From contig CATQJL010000223.1 of the NCBI GenBank assembly GCA_958299035.1, forward strand, positions 3,466,359-3,530,358: DNA of 64,000 bases, read 5' to 3'. Each line of letters begins with the position of its first letter. Position 1 is the first letter of the stretch. The notes below the pieces were generated by a model. That model worked only from the letters and a program-made list of their open reading frames with translations, ran no database searches and was not told where the DNA came from. This DNA comes from Cylicocyclus nassatus (lineage: Eukaryota > Nematoda > Chromadorea > Rhabditida > Strongylidae). A program made the translations under genes and the position numbers. Below are positions 23,175-35,330 of the stretch, one piece after another.

Positions 23175-23952
23175 AACAGCAAGTTAGTATAGGCATTCTG
23201 AGCATTCCCACAACTCTCTGCCATTTCAAAGCCACGATCTTGACCCTTTACGCGTGTTGACCCATGTTGGACCTGTTATGACAGTGCCCGTTCGAAAAAA
23301 AACTCAGCCTCTAACTTCTTCACTCGCATGAGTTATCCGTTGGGCGAAAACGGCTGGATTGAAGCAGTCGCCAATGCTGAGGCGCAGAGTTGTTGTAAAA
23401 TTAGCATCTCGAGTAGCGGCATGAGCACTTTAGCTTATAGTTTAGAATGCGGAGGTGGGTTAGGCTTTCTTCTGTGGCGTAAGTCTTCCAACTTCTCAAG
23501 CATCTCCACAAATAACTTCTTACAATTAGCTCCTCCTGGCGTGCACTCTATTAGGAAACCTACCTGCTTGTTTTGGCTCAGCGTCAAGCTGTGGGATCTT
23601 GTCCAAAGTGCATTTTGCATACACGATTACTTTGCGCTATATTTGCTTGAAACTTCCCTATGAAGAAGCAGGTTTGGATCAAGCGTTCTAAGCTGCATTC
23701 ATTGATATGCGGCTTGCTGTAAATAATGGCTTTGACTTCGTATCATTCCCTTGTGAATGTTTGTTCTTCTAGATCATGAAAAGCGCAAGGAAAATTACAG
23801 AAAAATTCTCCTGCCTTGATCTCGCCATCTTGTGAATCATCTGCATTTTGCGACATCGCTCGTTTCAAAAACAGCTATAAGTTCCTTGCAAGCTGTAATA
23901 TTAATCGGAAATTATAATCCCTCTCGCTAGTTCGAGAGGTACGAATACTTAC
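23175..23952. other. Upstream region of GDE1 copy 1, duplication junction
   Basis: Holds the remains of the original 5' end of GDE1 copy 1: an ATG at about 23261-23259 on the minus strand, with the next 60 bp still alignable to copy 2. The rest, up to the first collagen pseudogene homology at 23953, has no recognised gene. The junction of the tandem duplication should lie here. Confidence 0.5.
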
Positions 23953-24117
23953 GCTGCATTGGCAATTGCGCACTACATACCTGGCGCACCAAGAAATGGA
24001 CGCGATGATAAGCGAACTCAATAGCACTGACAGTGGACTTGTGGCCCAATTGTCCATTAAGTCCTAACGGTCAACAATCTTTCCGCCGCAGTGTTCCATG
24101 TGTGGGTCGGCCCGGGA

Positions 24118-24125
24118 GGAAGAGC
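24118..24125. repeat. Target-site duplication, left copy
   Basis: GGAAGAGC immediately before the left end of the hAT-like element, identical to 25362-25369. Eight bases is the standard hAT duplication length. Confidence 0.8.
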
Positions 24126-25361
24126 CAGGGCCCGGCACGAGGTGGGCAAACGGGGTTTTCCAAAACGAATTCCCCTTTGAACCCAATAAAACGAATACCC
24201 CCTTGAGCTCAAAAATGACGTTTTGTGCTTGTGCGACGAGATTACCGGCCATACTTCGCCTAAAAGCGCTCAAAAGCGCCCAAATTGCTCAAATTCCTCA
24301 AATTACTCCTCAGCTGTATCAAGATAGGAAACAGGAAGAAAAATAAGCAAGAAAATTGATTAAGGAATGAGAAAATATCAAATAAACGAAGTCATAGGAA
24401 TGAGAGACGCCGTTCCCGCGCGTATTGACTGGGGCGCGCTTTCCATCTTAGAAAGCTAGGCTGCTGATGCGATTTTGGGCTCTAACAAGGAAAAGAGGAG
24501 GAGTTTCGGAACCAAAATTTCACCATGTAGTAAACTTTAGGTGTACAACAGATTTATGCAAAAATTTTGAAAAAATTATGTGAATTGAGAGTTTTGCCGA
24601 CCTCAGGTGGGAATTAGGTCGGCAAATGCCGACCTAATTTGGAAATTAGTTAAGCACGCTCTTCATTCACATAAGTTTTTCATAATATTTCATACTTTAT
24701 TACTTAGTCCTATTGCGCATATACACACCGAATCCCGCGCGATTTCGTTACCTCTGCGTTGCAAACGAGCCATTTTTCCATTTCTTTGGTAGCGCAAAAT
24801 TTTCAGAAAAAAGTTTGCCGCAACCTTAAGTCACATAATTTTTCAATGAAACTCCTCAGTTAAGCCCTGCAAGCCCGTGTGCATATACTTACCAAGTTTC
24901 ATACCATATCGTTCATTTGCGCGGTTAAACGAGCCGTTTGAATTCACATCTTCATCTGCCAGTTTTGCGAAACTCTCGGAAAAAATGCTAATTACTCGTT
25001 CTGTTCACATAAGTTTTTCATAATTTTTCATACTATGTTTCCACTAGCCTCTCTCCGTTCGCATACAAAATTTGGTGTCATATCGTTACACATACCTTGA
25101 GAACTAGTCATGTATGCTGTTACAAATAGCATCGCTTGGGCGACGTCGCGCGTGCGGCAATTAGCGACGGCGCGGTTTGACGCGCGCGAACTCCAGTGTT
25201 CGCCTGTTGAGGCACATAACATGTCAAGATAAGTAGCGAGCATGAACTACCAATTTTTTTCCGGGGCTCCGCCCCGGACCCCGCAAAAACGATTTCCCCT
25301 TTGCTTTTTGGCCCCAAAACGATTTCTAGCTTGTCATTTGCCGACCTCGTGCCGGGCCCTG
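24126..25361. mobile_element. Non-autonomous hAT-like transposon
   Basis: A 1,236-bp element whose ends are inverse copies of CAGGGCCCGGCACGAGGT, flanked by an 8-bp duplication. CAGGG ends plus 8 bp are the hallmarks of the hAT superfamily. Near the right end a GGGGCTCCGCCCCGG hairpin and AAAACGATTTCCCC blocks mirror the left end, so the subterminal parts are also inverted. A GTCGGCAAATGCCGAC palindrome lies in the middle, near 24618-24633. There is no transposase frame. Part of it (about 24420-24600) is found again at 52955-53110. Confidence 0.85.
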
Positions 25362-25369
25362 GGAAGAGC
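25362..25369. repeat. Target-site duplication, right copy
   Basis: GGAAGAGC immediately after the right end of the hAT-like element. Confidence 0.8.
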
Positions 25370-25534
25370 AACAGGGCTCATACGGCCCTGCTATTCCTCC
25401 TGAGCCTTCTGGTGCAGCGAAAAAGCGAATCACCAAGGCCCATGTAGTGCACCCGGCGGAACTATCAGGGGGACCCGTAATCAGGAAAAAGCTGGCTCAC
25501 AAAGTCCCAAAATGGCTAGAGCACCGGAACAGCC

Positions 25535-26703
25535 GTGGCCTATATACATCAGCAAAAACAGTTCGGGACCTAGATATTTTGCACCTTTTTAAACTGGATT
25601 TGGTTTTGACTCCATTTCGACTTGTAGTGGAAAAGAAACTTTGCATCCTCATAACCAAGACCTTTCTTGTTTATTTTCTTTTTGACAACGCCAAGAAAAA
25701 ACAAGCAATAGCCAATTACAGCCAAGTCCTTTCCTTGCAATTTTGGTTTAGCAGAGAATCACTGGGCGAGCATGTGGTTCACTTCTTGATAGTCACCACT
25801 TCTGATGGTTATATTATATTTTAAACAATCACATACGAAGAATTAACTTTTTTTTGTTTTCCAGTATTTGGATTGATACTGATAGGAAAACCTGCACCTC
25901 GAAATGACGCCCAGTTCCAAACGCATTGCAGCGTTTTTATTCGGATTTTAAAAGCTTCTTTTGCTTTTATTATCTGCTTTGCATCTTCTTTTTCTTTATT
26001 TTAACTTTCTATAAACAGCCTTCACTTCTATGGGGGAGGGAGGGGGGGGGCAGATATCCAAACAATCTTCACTTTTGACTCCCTGTCTCTAGTTTTATGA
26101 GCGTCATCAAGATCATCTTTTTCTTGAGTTATTTGGCAGAACTCCAACAAATTTTATCGTACATGGAACCATTCCGCTTTCATTTAGCTAACTTGACTCA
26201 CAAGTCGACTTGCCAGCTCGTGTTGGTTCCTGAATATCAACTCCATTCAAACAAAATGAAGCTCTGTTGAGGTGTCTCTACAAGGATCATCTATGACCCA
26301 CGAAAATACAGCGATATTGATTCAAATTTATTTGAAAGTATAAACAATCATACATTACTGGCATTACTCGTTCTACAAAGGAAAGTCTATGCCTTTGATA
26401 ATGGAATATTCTTTTGCGAAAAACCAGCTCTTTGGCACTACAGGCTACAAATTGCTCTTTGGAAGATAGATCACAATCTAACCCAGTGATTTTATCGATC
26501 TAAGCGAAAAGTTAGACCCTCTAAAGTAGAAATGCCCTTATAAGTGAACTACAGCTGCTGAGAATAGTTGAAAAGTTTTTTTTAGGAAAGTGAGGAAGGC
26601 AACCACTATGATGTGTTTTAAGGTGTCTAAAATAACCGTAGATAGACGTGAGCAGTGCGGATTGTTAAGGCTACAAAGGAAGTCTACAAGAAGTGATATG
26701 AGG
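25535..26703. other. Decayed collagen 3' flank between duplicated genes
   Basis: No gene is seen. The part from about 26440 to 26700 aligns loosely with 19970-20255, the collagen/GDE1 intergenic stretch of the first module, including a GGAAGAT block and an AAGTCTACAA-like block. That shows the duplication covers the spacer as well. A G-rich run lies near 26032-26050. Confidence 0.55.
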
Positions 26704-29700
26704 TCAAGGTACAACCACACTAGATACGGCAGCTTGCAAGGCTTGCTCGTTATAGTCTTTTTCCCTAATCTTCTTCAAATGGTCCATGATCTTGACATAG
26801 GATGAGTGATCGGTAAGAATAGGAATCTGCAGTTCATCCACCATCCAGTGCATTTCTGCAATGTCATTGACAGTCCAAACTGCGACATGCAGTCCGCGGC
26901 TGTGCTGATCTCTAACAAATGTCCTGAAAAATGGTCGAATCTCTCAAGTTGTAAAGAAAGAAGATTCTGAGATTACTTGGAGATATCCAGGTGATTTGTC
27001 AACAGCAAATCTGCTCCCAGAAACCATGGAATGAGCGTTTGCAATAAGTATACGTGAACCTTGTCGATCAGAACAAAAAGATAATGCTTCGGTCCACTAT
27101 AGCGCGGTATTGTATTCTCGATATCCTTGTAGGAGAAGAACCTACGTCGCCAGGTGAGTCCTAAAACATCACGTTTGTTGCAGTCGAGAGATTAATAAGG
27201 GCTTATCATGAAGAAATTACCGCTGAGAATTTTTTGGTTTCCTTGTTTGACAAGGTAGACAACCCATGGGAAGAAGCTGCACACGATAGCTTTATCGTAA
27301 AGCTTATACTTCTCAAACAGTTCATCGATAATCTTCACCAGCTAAATTTGAACGATGATGTTTGTAAGTGATGAGCGTTAGCCACCGATGTTACAAAGTA
27401 CGAGCTGCGGTGGCTCGTTTTAAATGTCTGCCCTTATTTGGTGCACACGTCCTCCTCCTGCGACAGGAGGTAGGGAAACGAAAGCCGCCAGTTTGGGCCG
27501 TCTCCGTGGACTAATTGTCTTGGAAAGACATGCAACAACACTGCAAAAGGACCACTTGGCCGCGAAGGGCGGCTCAAACTGGCGGCCTTCGTTCCCTTAC
27601 CCACTCAAAAGCTTTTTAGACGCGCCGCAGACGTATTTTGTTCGCGTAGGTAACTGATGTGATAGTTAGTAATGACAATTAATTGCAACTTATGCATATG
27701 AATGAGTCATTTAGCAGTCGTCAGCAGGCTAAATCGTTACTTCTCTAGTTCAATTGAAGGCTGGGCCAGAAGCAGTAATTTTTCTGATACTGCTTGTATT
27801 CAGTGTAGACTAGACTAATAGCTTTCATTGTTTGTTATCTTATATGGAACGCCTCGAGCATATTCAGTGAAAATGAAAGTAAAGTGCACTAATTCAACAA
27901 ACATGCGAATGAATTGCAAGAATTTAGTTGATACAGTGCTGGTCAGAAATTTGCAGGCACTCGTTTTTTGCGGCATCGGAATAGTGATAACTGAAGTGCG
28001 TCCAAACTCTCTACAGTGGCTGAGTTTACCGATAAACTTAATGAACATTCTTTCATCAATTCCTTCGAAACATGAGAAGAATATAGAAAAGTTGAAAGGA
28101 AGTTGGACAGAACCTGCAGCCACTGAAAGTTATACAATTACAAACTACTCAACAAAAAACCCAGTGGTCTGTAGTTGAGCCCTTGCATCTAACAATCTTG
28201 ACGAGCTGTCTAGAAGCAGCTAGCTAAGCTGGCGAGGGTTTGGGCGGGTATGTTCTATAGTTAGCACCGAATAATTTTCGAATATTCGTATTCGAATGGT
28301 TTACTCGAACTAGAGAAGTCGAATATTCTGGAAAACGCACTTATTCTATTACTCGAATAGGCGAGTAAATGAAAAACACTTTTATTCGAATGTTTGTTTA
28401 TTCGACGAATCGGATAAACAACTTATTCGAAATTTTATTCGAAAATTCGAATATTCGAATAATTTTCGAATAAATTGTTTATTCGATTCGTCGAATAAAC
28501 AAACATTCGAATAAAAGTGTTTTTCATTTACTCGCCTATTCAAGTAATAGAATAAGTGCGTTTTCCTGAATATTTGACTTCTCTAGTTCGAGTTAACCAT
28601 TCAAATACCAATATTCGAAAATCATTCGGTGCTAACTATGTGTGAAGTAAACTGTCTACCACTGCAGTAAACTTTGCGAACGATAAAATCGGATAAATTT
28701 TTATGAGGGGTGATCCACTAATATAGTGAGGAAGCATTATCTCGCATAATAACATAATCTGAGGGATGCAATGGTATCAAAAGTTTCCTGCACATCACGT
28801 TGCCCCTGTCACATTACGTTTCAAGAAATATCGCGCTTCTTTACCTGAGTCGTGCCAGTATTGCATCAGTCCGTCTGGACCTTGTTGACTGAACTTTTCT
28901 GTCCGATCAAAGTCATCGATAAGTTTAGAAAAAAAAAAGGGGCAGATGTGAAAACAAGTTTGGTACATTGTGTTGAACTTCCAGGTAAGAATTCCTTCGG
29001 CAAAGTCGAGACAATTTTTTTAATGAGATCTTGTCAACCGCCAGCAAAAGATATCTTGGTTAGGAAGATATTAGAAGTTGCGAACCCTGCCCACATCTAA
29101 GTATTCAGGCTGCCAGCAGTGCTCAAACCACCGGATGTGATGGCCAAGTACGGCTTATTTCACTGCTCATGACGGCTGCCGTTGGGCTGTTTGCCTTGGC
29201 TCTTCCATGTGAGTTCGATCTGCCAGATACTTGTCAAGAACAAAGTGCGTCCATCCAATTTTTAGAGCTGTTCTGATGTTAAACCGATTCTGCTTTTGTA
29301 GCATTGCAATGCGCTCTTTTTTGAAATAATTCGTGTGGTTGCGACCTAAGAATTGGTCAGCATCCCCAGATATAAGCTACCCAGTCGAATTATCGCCTTA
29401 TTGAGCCAAACTTGGTAGACCTTGGCTGCGAGTTTTGAGTCTTCAATTTTCACCAGTTCTTCTGTTCTTGCCTTCTGTGGGGCATGAAATAACAAGGATC
29501 TAGCACGAAACAGCGTTTACTGTACATAATGGTAAGCTTAAGCTCATAGCCTGCATAAAGAAGCAAGTTATGACAGTTTTGGAAAATGTTTGGAAATTTT
29601 TGACCAGCACCGTATAATGGAGGTTTCTTTTTATTTGGTTATTAAACTTTCCTACCTCTGGATCTGAGTCCTTTACATCGAACAGCATCCTCATTTTGTT

Positions 29701-30400
29701 CTCCACTGCCCATTTTACAACCGTCTCCAGCTTCGGAATACCCTCCTCCTTTACCGGTGGCAGGTTTCCTTTTCTAAATTACTCTCGTTAGATACTGAAA
29801 GGCGAGCCTGTCACAGCATTGACAGCAAGCGAAGAAGCAATTGTACGTTGATCTGGTGAAGTGTGCACTAATATTAGCACGGGCAAGCTGAGCCAGAGTC
29901 TTATCACGTATCGGACCGGTGAGGTTTGTGGTTCGATCCAGGTCGTCGTCGTGTAGGAGCACGGCTTCACCGTCTTTCGTCAGCGCCACATCGAATTCGA
30001 TCAAATCAGCCCCATCTATTTTTGCCTGCGGAATTGACAAAGTGTTAAATCACAGCAAGGGGTAAGCTTTGGGCATACCTGATTGAATCCGGCCATGCCA
30101 TTCTCGGGAAATGATGTGGGAGCACCGCGATGTCCGCCGATGCGGAAGCCTTCGAAAAACTTGCGCACCTGAAGTGATGGCCCTTATTTGCCTTTCGCGA
30201 AACTCATTAAGCTAATCGCTCACATCTTCAGGGTCGCATGGCTTGTTTTTGTAGAGAAAAGCGGCTACGACCCCACCGGCAAGCAGTGCTGGGATTAAGA
30301 TAGGGAATATGTAGAGCAGAACTATCACAGCTACGGTTACCCCCACAATTAGTGGCCATTTGGAAGCCACGAATTTGACCCTCTCTCGCTGCTGACCCAT
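26704..30400 (-). CDS. GDE1-like glycerophosphodiester phosphodiesterase, copy 2
   Basis: Paralog of the gene at 20256-23174 with identical exon structure. Exons 5' to 3': 30400-30224, 30168-30079, 30025-29847, 29773-29656, 27341-27221, 27160-26977, 26923-26704 (stop TGA), 362 residues. It begins MGQQRERVKF, then has a hydrophobic segment at about residues 15-50 ending before YKNKPCDPED. The catalytic core has GHRGA (His about 72), EFDV (Glu 99, Asp 101) and LHDDD (His 114). The next conserved blocks are GIPKLE, FDVKDSD, CSFFPW and WTVNDIAEM. The size and single N-terminal anchor fit the GDE1 (MIR16) subfamily. An in-frame upstream ATG at 30487 would add 29 residues but would put a poorly suited extension before the anchor. 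Intron 4 (2.3 kb) is largely filled by a Tc1-like element. Confidence 0.88.
27470..27600. repeat. Short foldback in GDE1 copy 2 intron 4
   Basis: AGGGAAACGAAAGCCGCCAG near 27472 is mirrored by CTGGCGGCCTTCGTTCCCT near 27580. The arms are about 30 bp, separated by 70 bp, and GC-rich. Confidence 0.65.
27932..29614. mobile_element. Tc1-like element remnant inside GDE1 copy 2 intron
   Basis: The left end TACAGTGCTGGTCAGAAATT and the right end, whose complement reads TACGGTGCTGGTCAAAAATT, are inverse copies of a Tc1-type terminus (TA target, CAGTGCTGG). The 1.68 kb between them has no intact transposase; several short open frames on both strands could be debris. An AT-rich palindromic element (28258-28640) is nested inside it. 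Confidence 0.65.
28258..28640. repeat. 383-bp AT-rich giant palindrome (MITE-like)
   Basis: The ends are ATAGTTAGCACCGAAT and its complement; arms of about 190 bp meet near 28449 with only scattered mismatches. The arms are built from TTCGAATA and ATTCGAAT units. The ends allow a TA target duplication, which suits a Tc1/mariner-type MITE. There is no coding capacity. Confidence 0.85.
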
Positions 30401-33400
30401 CCTGGACCCTGTTGAGTTGAACTGCAAAGGAATAAAGGTTCTACCTGTGTAGGAGAAAGTACAGAGTATAAGAACTTGTATCCGCAAGACAAAGCGAACT
30501 TGAGCAAACTAGAACTGAAAACCTGTTCATTTGTGGATACAACGTTTTTCTTAAAAAATTTTCCATCTATCAGAAAATGATGAAAGAACTTTAAATAGCC
30601 AATATTTGACTTGCAGGATCAGAGAAACATTAGGAAAGTCGACCTAATAACGTCAATTCTTTATCAAACCATAATCACATAATTTTCCCGAGAATGGGTC
30701 GCGTAATTTTTGCAAATTGACATGATTTATAAAAATACACGTGAGCTACGAAAATATGCAAGTGACTTGTTTATACATGTAAATAGTTGGAATAAACTCT
30801 GAATACCTTTGAAAACCAAAAAAACCTTCCGAAAATCCTTTTAGGGGCTTATACTGTCCTGCAAAAATTTTAAGAAGTATCTCTACAAAATATTCGGACC
30901 GTGTGGCTTAAACTACGCACCATTATGCAAAAAAGTTTCTTCCCCCCCCCCGCCTCCCCTCCCCCAAAACGGAACTTCTGGGAGCCCCACTGGGTCTGAA
31001 TGACGGTAAAACAAACTTGGATTACATACGTATCCATGAGATTGTAAAAACAGCCCCAAGAGCCGTTTCGATGCGAATTTTGACCTCGAAGTTTTATTGA
31101 GGGCGAAACATGGGATCACTTCAAAACGCTTTCCACGTAAGTTATGATTTCTTGGGATAAAAAAGCCCAAAAAATTCTTCGAATGAAAAGAAATAAGAGA
31201 GGCAAACGGACAACAAGAAATGTAAAAGTACTTGTACTAAGTCATCATTTCAAAAAGCAAAGGGGGATTGGCCTAATAGTCATCATAAATAATATAAATT
31301 CAAATACGAGCAACAACAGTAAAGAATTAATTATTTAATAGACCTAGGGATAAAAGCAAGGGGTAACAGTTTACGTATGAGCACGCTTATGACGAGGAAA
31401 GTCTTCTGATAATTTACTCAAGAAATTTTGAATTCAGCGACATCGAGAAATGCAGACGCTTTCGATTTATACCTCCCGTGCGTCATGAAATCTCACCCGC
31501 TTTATGATCGCATGATTCACGTCATGCGTATAGTCCATTCAACATAGCAGATTGCATTTGATTTTCGACTATTCAATATGCGTCTAATGTCTCATGAAGG
31601 TCGAGAAAATTTAGCACAGATATTCAACAAAATACACCGGTTCCATCTAAGCAGATGAGCAAAGGCAAAGAAAAGGTAGTAGCGAAGTGTCTGTAACATC
31701 TATCGACGTTTCACTAAAAAACAGTAATGTTTACGTGCAAGAGAGAAGGTGAGAATCGAATGGGCGTTCAAAATAAAAAGTTAAAGAGGACTTGTTGTGC
31801 GTGTCATGCGATTAGGGATAAAAGAATAGACGACTGGGACAAAAAAAATTTAGGACGCTTGAGGAATTTTCTGAGTTTCATAGTTCATTCTGTCTTATTC
31901 ACATAAAAAATCTGATCTATCAATCGACCAAAAAGTATAAGTTCGGCATACAAGATGATCGTTTTAAATAGTAAATGTTTTTTTAGTAGAGGAGCATAGT
32001 ACGCACATGAAGCGCCTAGATGGTTAAAAGTGAATTGTGAGAGCGCAAACACCATTCAGCAACTGTTCATTAAAAAAAAGGAATATTTGGTTTCATGCTC
32101 TGACTTCGCATTCAAAAAGCTGTGAAAACTCTCAAGTGACAACTTTACGAGTGTATGAGATAGTTCGATAATTTATAAGGATAATGTTTGCAATATGAGA
32201 GCGATTTGCTGGAAGCAATCACTTTCTGTTAGCAATAGAAATTAGAAGTGATAAGCAACTTTTGTGCGCTATCTTGAACAAATGACAATGAGATTGACGG
32301 GTTTCTGCCATTTGTAAGACACCAAAAAACTTTCACTTGCAGGGAAAGTGACTGAAGAGCAAAGATCAAATTTGAAGATCTTAAAAGGTCTCGTAAATGT
32401 GTTGCCCACGGAAACAATTATGAAGTTATCGGGACAGATAAGATACGAGATATGACCACGAGCCAAATTTGGGATTCTCTATTCCCTCTCAAGAAAAAAG
32501 TGGAGAACTGAAAGAACTTTGAGGTTGTGCATGGCTAAGAGCATTGCTCCATCGATTCAAGCGTTGCCAAGTTGATACGACATCCTAGCCATTTCTAGGA
32601 AAACGGAAGGAACTAAAAAAAATTAGAAGAGAGAGAAACAGATGTGAAGTTTGAACGTAATCCTTTTTATAAAAGGAAAGTTATGCTTTTACATTCTACG
32701 GCCATTTATTGGTCCTGTTAGATAGAAAGAAAATTTCATTACTCTAATAATATGCTTTCTCGTTTACTCCACCGATAAAATGGCATTGATTTCGTTGTAA
32801 GACGCTTTCGGAGCTTCCGTACTTTTCCACAGTAAAACGTGGGTAAAAAAGGGTTATAAACTCCTTTAAAACAGAAAACATCAATAACTCATTGTTGGAT
32901 GCGATTCGATTTGCCGCAGTGCTTCTTGCAATGCAGCCACGCTCGCTGGCGTGCACCGCGGTTTGTTGCCATAGAGCAGCATATTTGCACATCTATCGTC
33001 TCTGTTAGAAGGACTAGTGTTAGCGAAATAAGCAGGGAAAAAATGGCTAGAAAACAAGGTGGTTTCCACAACGAAACCCAAATATACACAAAACTTAGTT
33101 TCTTCTTCGTTATTGCTAAGTTGTTTACGGCTTTCCATATGTGATTATTCAGGGCATAAGTCTGCTCTTCTTGGTTGCTTATAGGATGGTGCACCATGCG
33201 AACGATCTTGTAGAGCGACCTCTGCAAGATGGTGCACAAAAGTTCGGACCAAGCTTGATCCGCATCAAGTTATGTGAAAATGAAAAGATCGAATTTCCAA
33301 AAAGAAACCGAAAATAATCTATCTCAACTCAACATTCAACAAATTCCCCATTCCTCACCATATACTGCCCATCAAGTATTTACACATACACTTGCTGCAA

Positions 33401-34380
33401 TTTTCTGATGATTAGAAATCGAGAAAAAAATAAGACGCTCAATTTTCAAACTTTGCCGTAGAGTCTGTACTCCTTGCAAATATGTGATTTTTTAGCTTAA
33501 CTCCGAAGTACTGCCACAAATATGCACGTGGATGCCCTAGTTCAGAAATTCATGAAGGTTCAAACATGAAAAATTCATGGGACAGCCTGATATCTATAGA
33601 GTGCTATTGACCTATATGTACCTTTTTGTCGTAACTTTTCACAATGGATAGGATCTAAATTAAGCACAGACCAAAGAGTGATTGCATCTACCGGTTCTGA
33701 TTAGGTATCCTTAATTCTGCCAAACAGCTGTGATTCAGCAGCTTGAGTTAGAAATTATCTAGCTTAGTTCAACTTTTGAAAGTTTCTGGAAATCGTCCAC
33801 GAGGGAATAGCCATTCCAGCAGATATAAAGCAGATATAAGATCTACATCAAATATAATATTGAAGCTTTTATTGAGAAATAACATTCGATTCCGCGAATG
33901 TGCAGTTTTCGATGAGGTACTACAAGGGTTCTAGTTTTTTTTTATCCTAAATCTTGAATCAAATAGAATCCGGCGCAACTGTACAAATATTTGATACTTC
34001 CGGATGTAGTTTTAGTTGAAATGTATAAAGCTAATTTACCACATAAATACACTCTCAGGCTGTCAGAGCTTCTTTCATTTTCCTACTACTGCTACAAGTC
34101 GGATGAGTTTCATTGTTCAAAGAAACATTCAGCTTGCTGTAAAGGAGATAATAAATCACATCATAAAACTTGCATATTGCTTTCAGATCAGTTCATTGAT
34201 TCAATTTACGTCGACCATTTGAATTTTCATTTTTTTTGGTCGCGAAGTCCTTCGGCGTGTCTGTACTGTTCGATTTTAGAAAAAAATCCCCCCCCCCCCA
34301 TCTTACATATACTCTGAAGCTAGTGTTATTTTGCTTTCAATGTCGACGAAAGCGAAGACGAGAAAGTGACTTACAAACTG
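30401..34380. other. Gene-poor stretch
   Basis: Nearly 4 kb without a supportable gene. Runs of C occur near 30943-30960 and 34289-34300. A cluster of overlapping minus-strand open frames lies at 32744-33239 (up to 116 codons), but it has no recognisable domain or consistent splice pattern. Confidence 0.4.
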
Positions 34381-35330
34381 AGACTTACTTTGCTGACGAG
34401 TAGCTGGATTTGGTTCGTTTATATACGACTTTGAAAGTCGATCCTACTCTCCCCAACTTTTTATTTGATGAAGCTGGACCTTCGCCACACGTGAGCACAA
34501 AGCAGAATCAGCCCAGTGTACTGTTTATCGTATCGTATTCCATCCATCAATCGGTCAACGTGAAACGATACTAAATTTGGTAGCAAATCTCCACTTTAAT
34601 GATGTTTATAGTAGAAAGGCATCGAATTTCCCGAAAATCTCGTCCATGAAAGTCAATTCCAAATCGTGATTTTGTATAGTCGACGAAAGTCATTCTGCAA
34701 ATCTCGATTACGCATAGCCATTGTCGAAAATGCACACGTTATTTCAAATTGATGCCTAGTCGTTATTTTGAATATGATCCCATTAACGTAGGCAGATTAT
34801 CCTGTGACGTCAAAAATACTATACACAATCAAAATCCACCTCATCAAGAATAGTACCTTCACCGAGTCAAATTTAGGAAGCTTTTACTTCCCAGTTTTCT
34901 AAAACTAGCAAGTGTACTAGCAATAAGCTATATTTTGATGAAACATGGAAAGACTCGAAAGTTGAACCTCCAAAGAATCCCATAGATCCAAAACGTTCCC
35001 GAAAACCCAAGGCGTAAAAATTGTTATCTTTAGTCTTCTATTTCCATTCTTGAGAGCTAATTTTTCTCCCGCAACAAATGACCAGAAAAAATTGGCTCCA
35101 AGTGACCTCTATCTTTTCAAGGAATGAAAAATGAGATGAGGAGGTATTGTGCTCTCATTGATTTATCACACAACGAGACATCGTGCTGGGCATTAGCGCA
35201 CTCTTGGAACAAAGACCAAAAGCCGCAACTGGAAAAAGATCGCCTTGCAAAATTTAAGGCTCAAAGATCAGATGGGAACTCTAACGCAAAAACTGAGCGG
35301 TTGAAGCTGTTAAAAAATTAATTCCCAAAC
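34380..35330 (+). pseudogene. Possible relic of a mariner transposase
   Basis: A short frame around 35093-35126 reads LAPSDLYLFKE, close to the conserved catalytic-end motif of mariner transposases (usually near LAPSDYHLFRS), and then meets a stop. About 600 bp upstream a frame begins FDEAGPSP, which could be what is left of the middle of the protein. No continuous frame or terminal repeats were found. Only the motif supports this. Confidence 0.3.

Larger units (their letters stand above)
23953..25534 (+). pseudogene. Decayed cuticle collagen, split by a hAT-like element
   Basis: 23953-24125 aligns base by base with the start of collagen exon 4 (from its GCTGCACCTGCAATCG to the CCGCAGTG and GAGCCAGG blocks), and 25362-25534 continues the alignment (for example GGACCCGTAATCAGGAAAAA against GGACCCGGTAACGACGGAAA). 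Frameshifts, stops, loss of the Gly-X-Y pattern and an internal deletion of about 160 bp show that it is dead. The 1.2-kb gap between the halves is the inserted element. Exons 1 to 3 were not found. It sits upstream of GDE1 copy 2 exactly as the live collagen sits relative to copy 1. Confidence 0.8.

Noticed and set aside
27815..28178. Open frames of 102 and 116 codons on opposite strands
   Set aside because: They lie inside the Tc1-like remnant in an intron and have no transposase motif that I could recognise.
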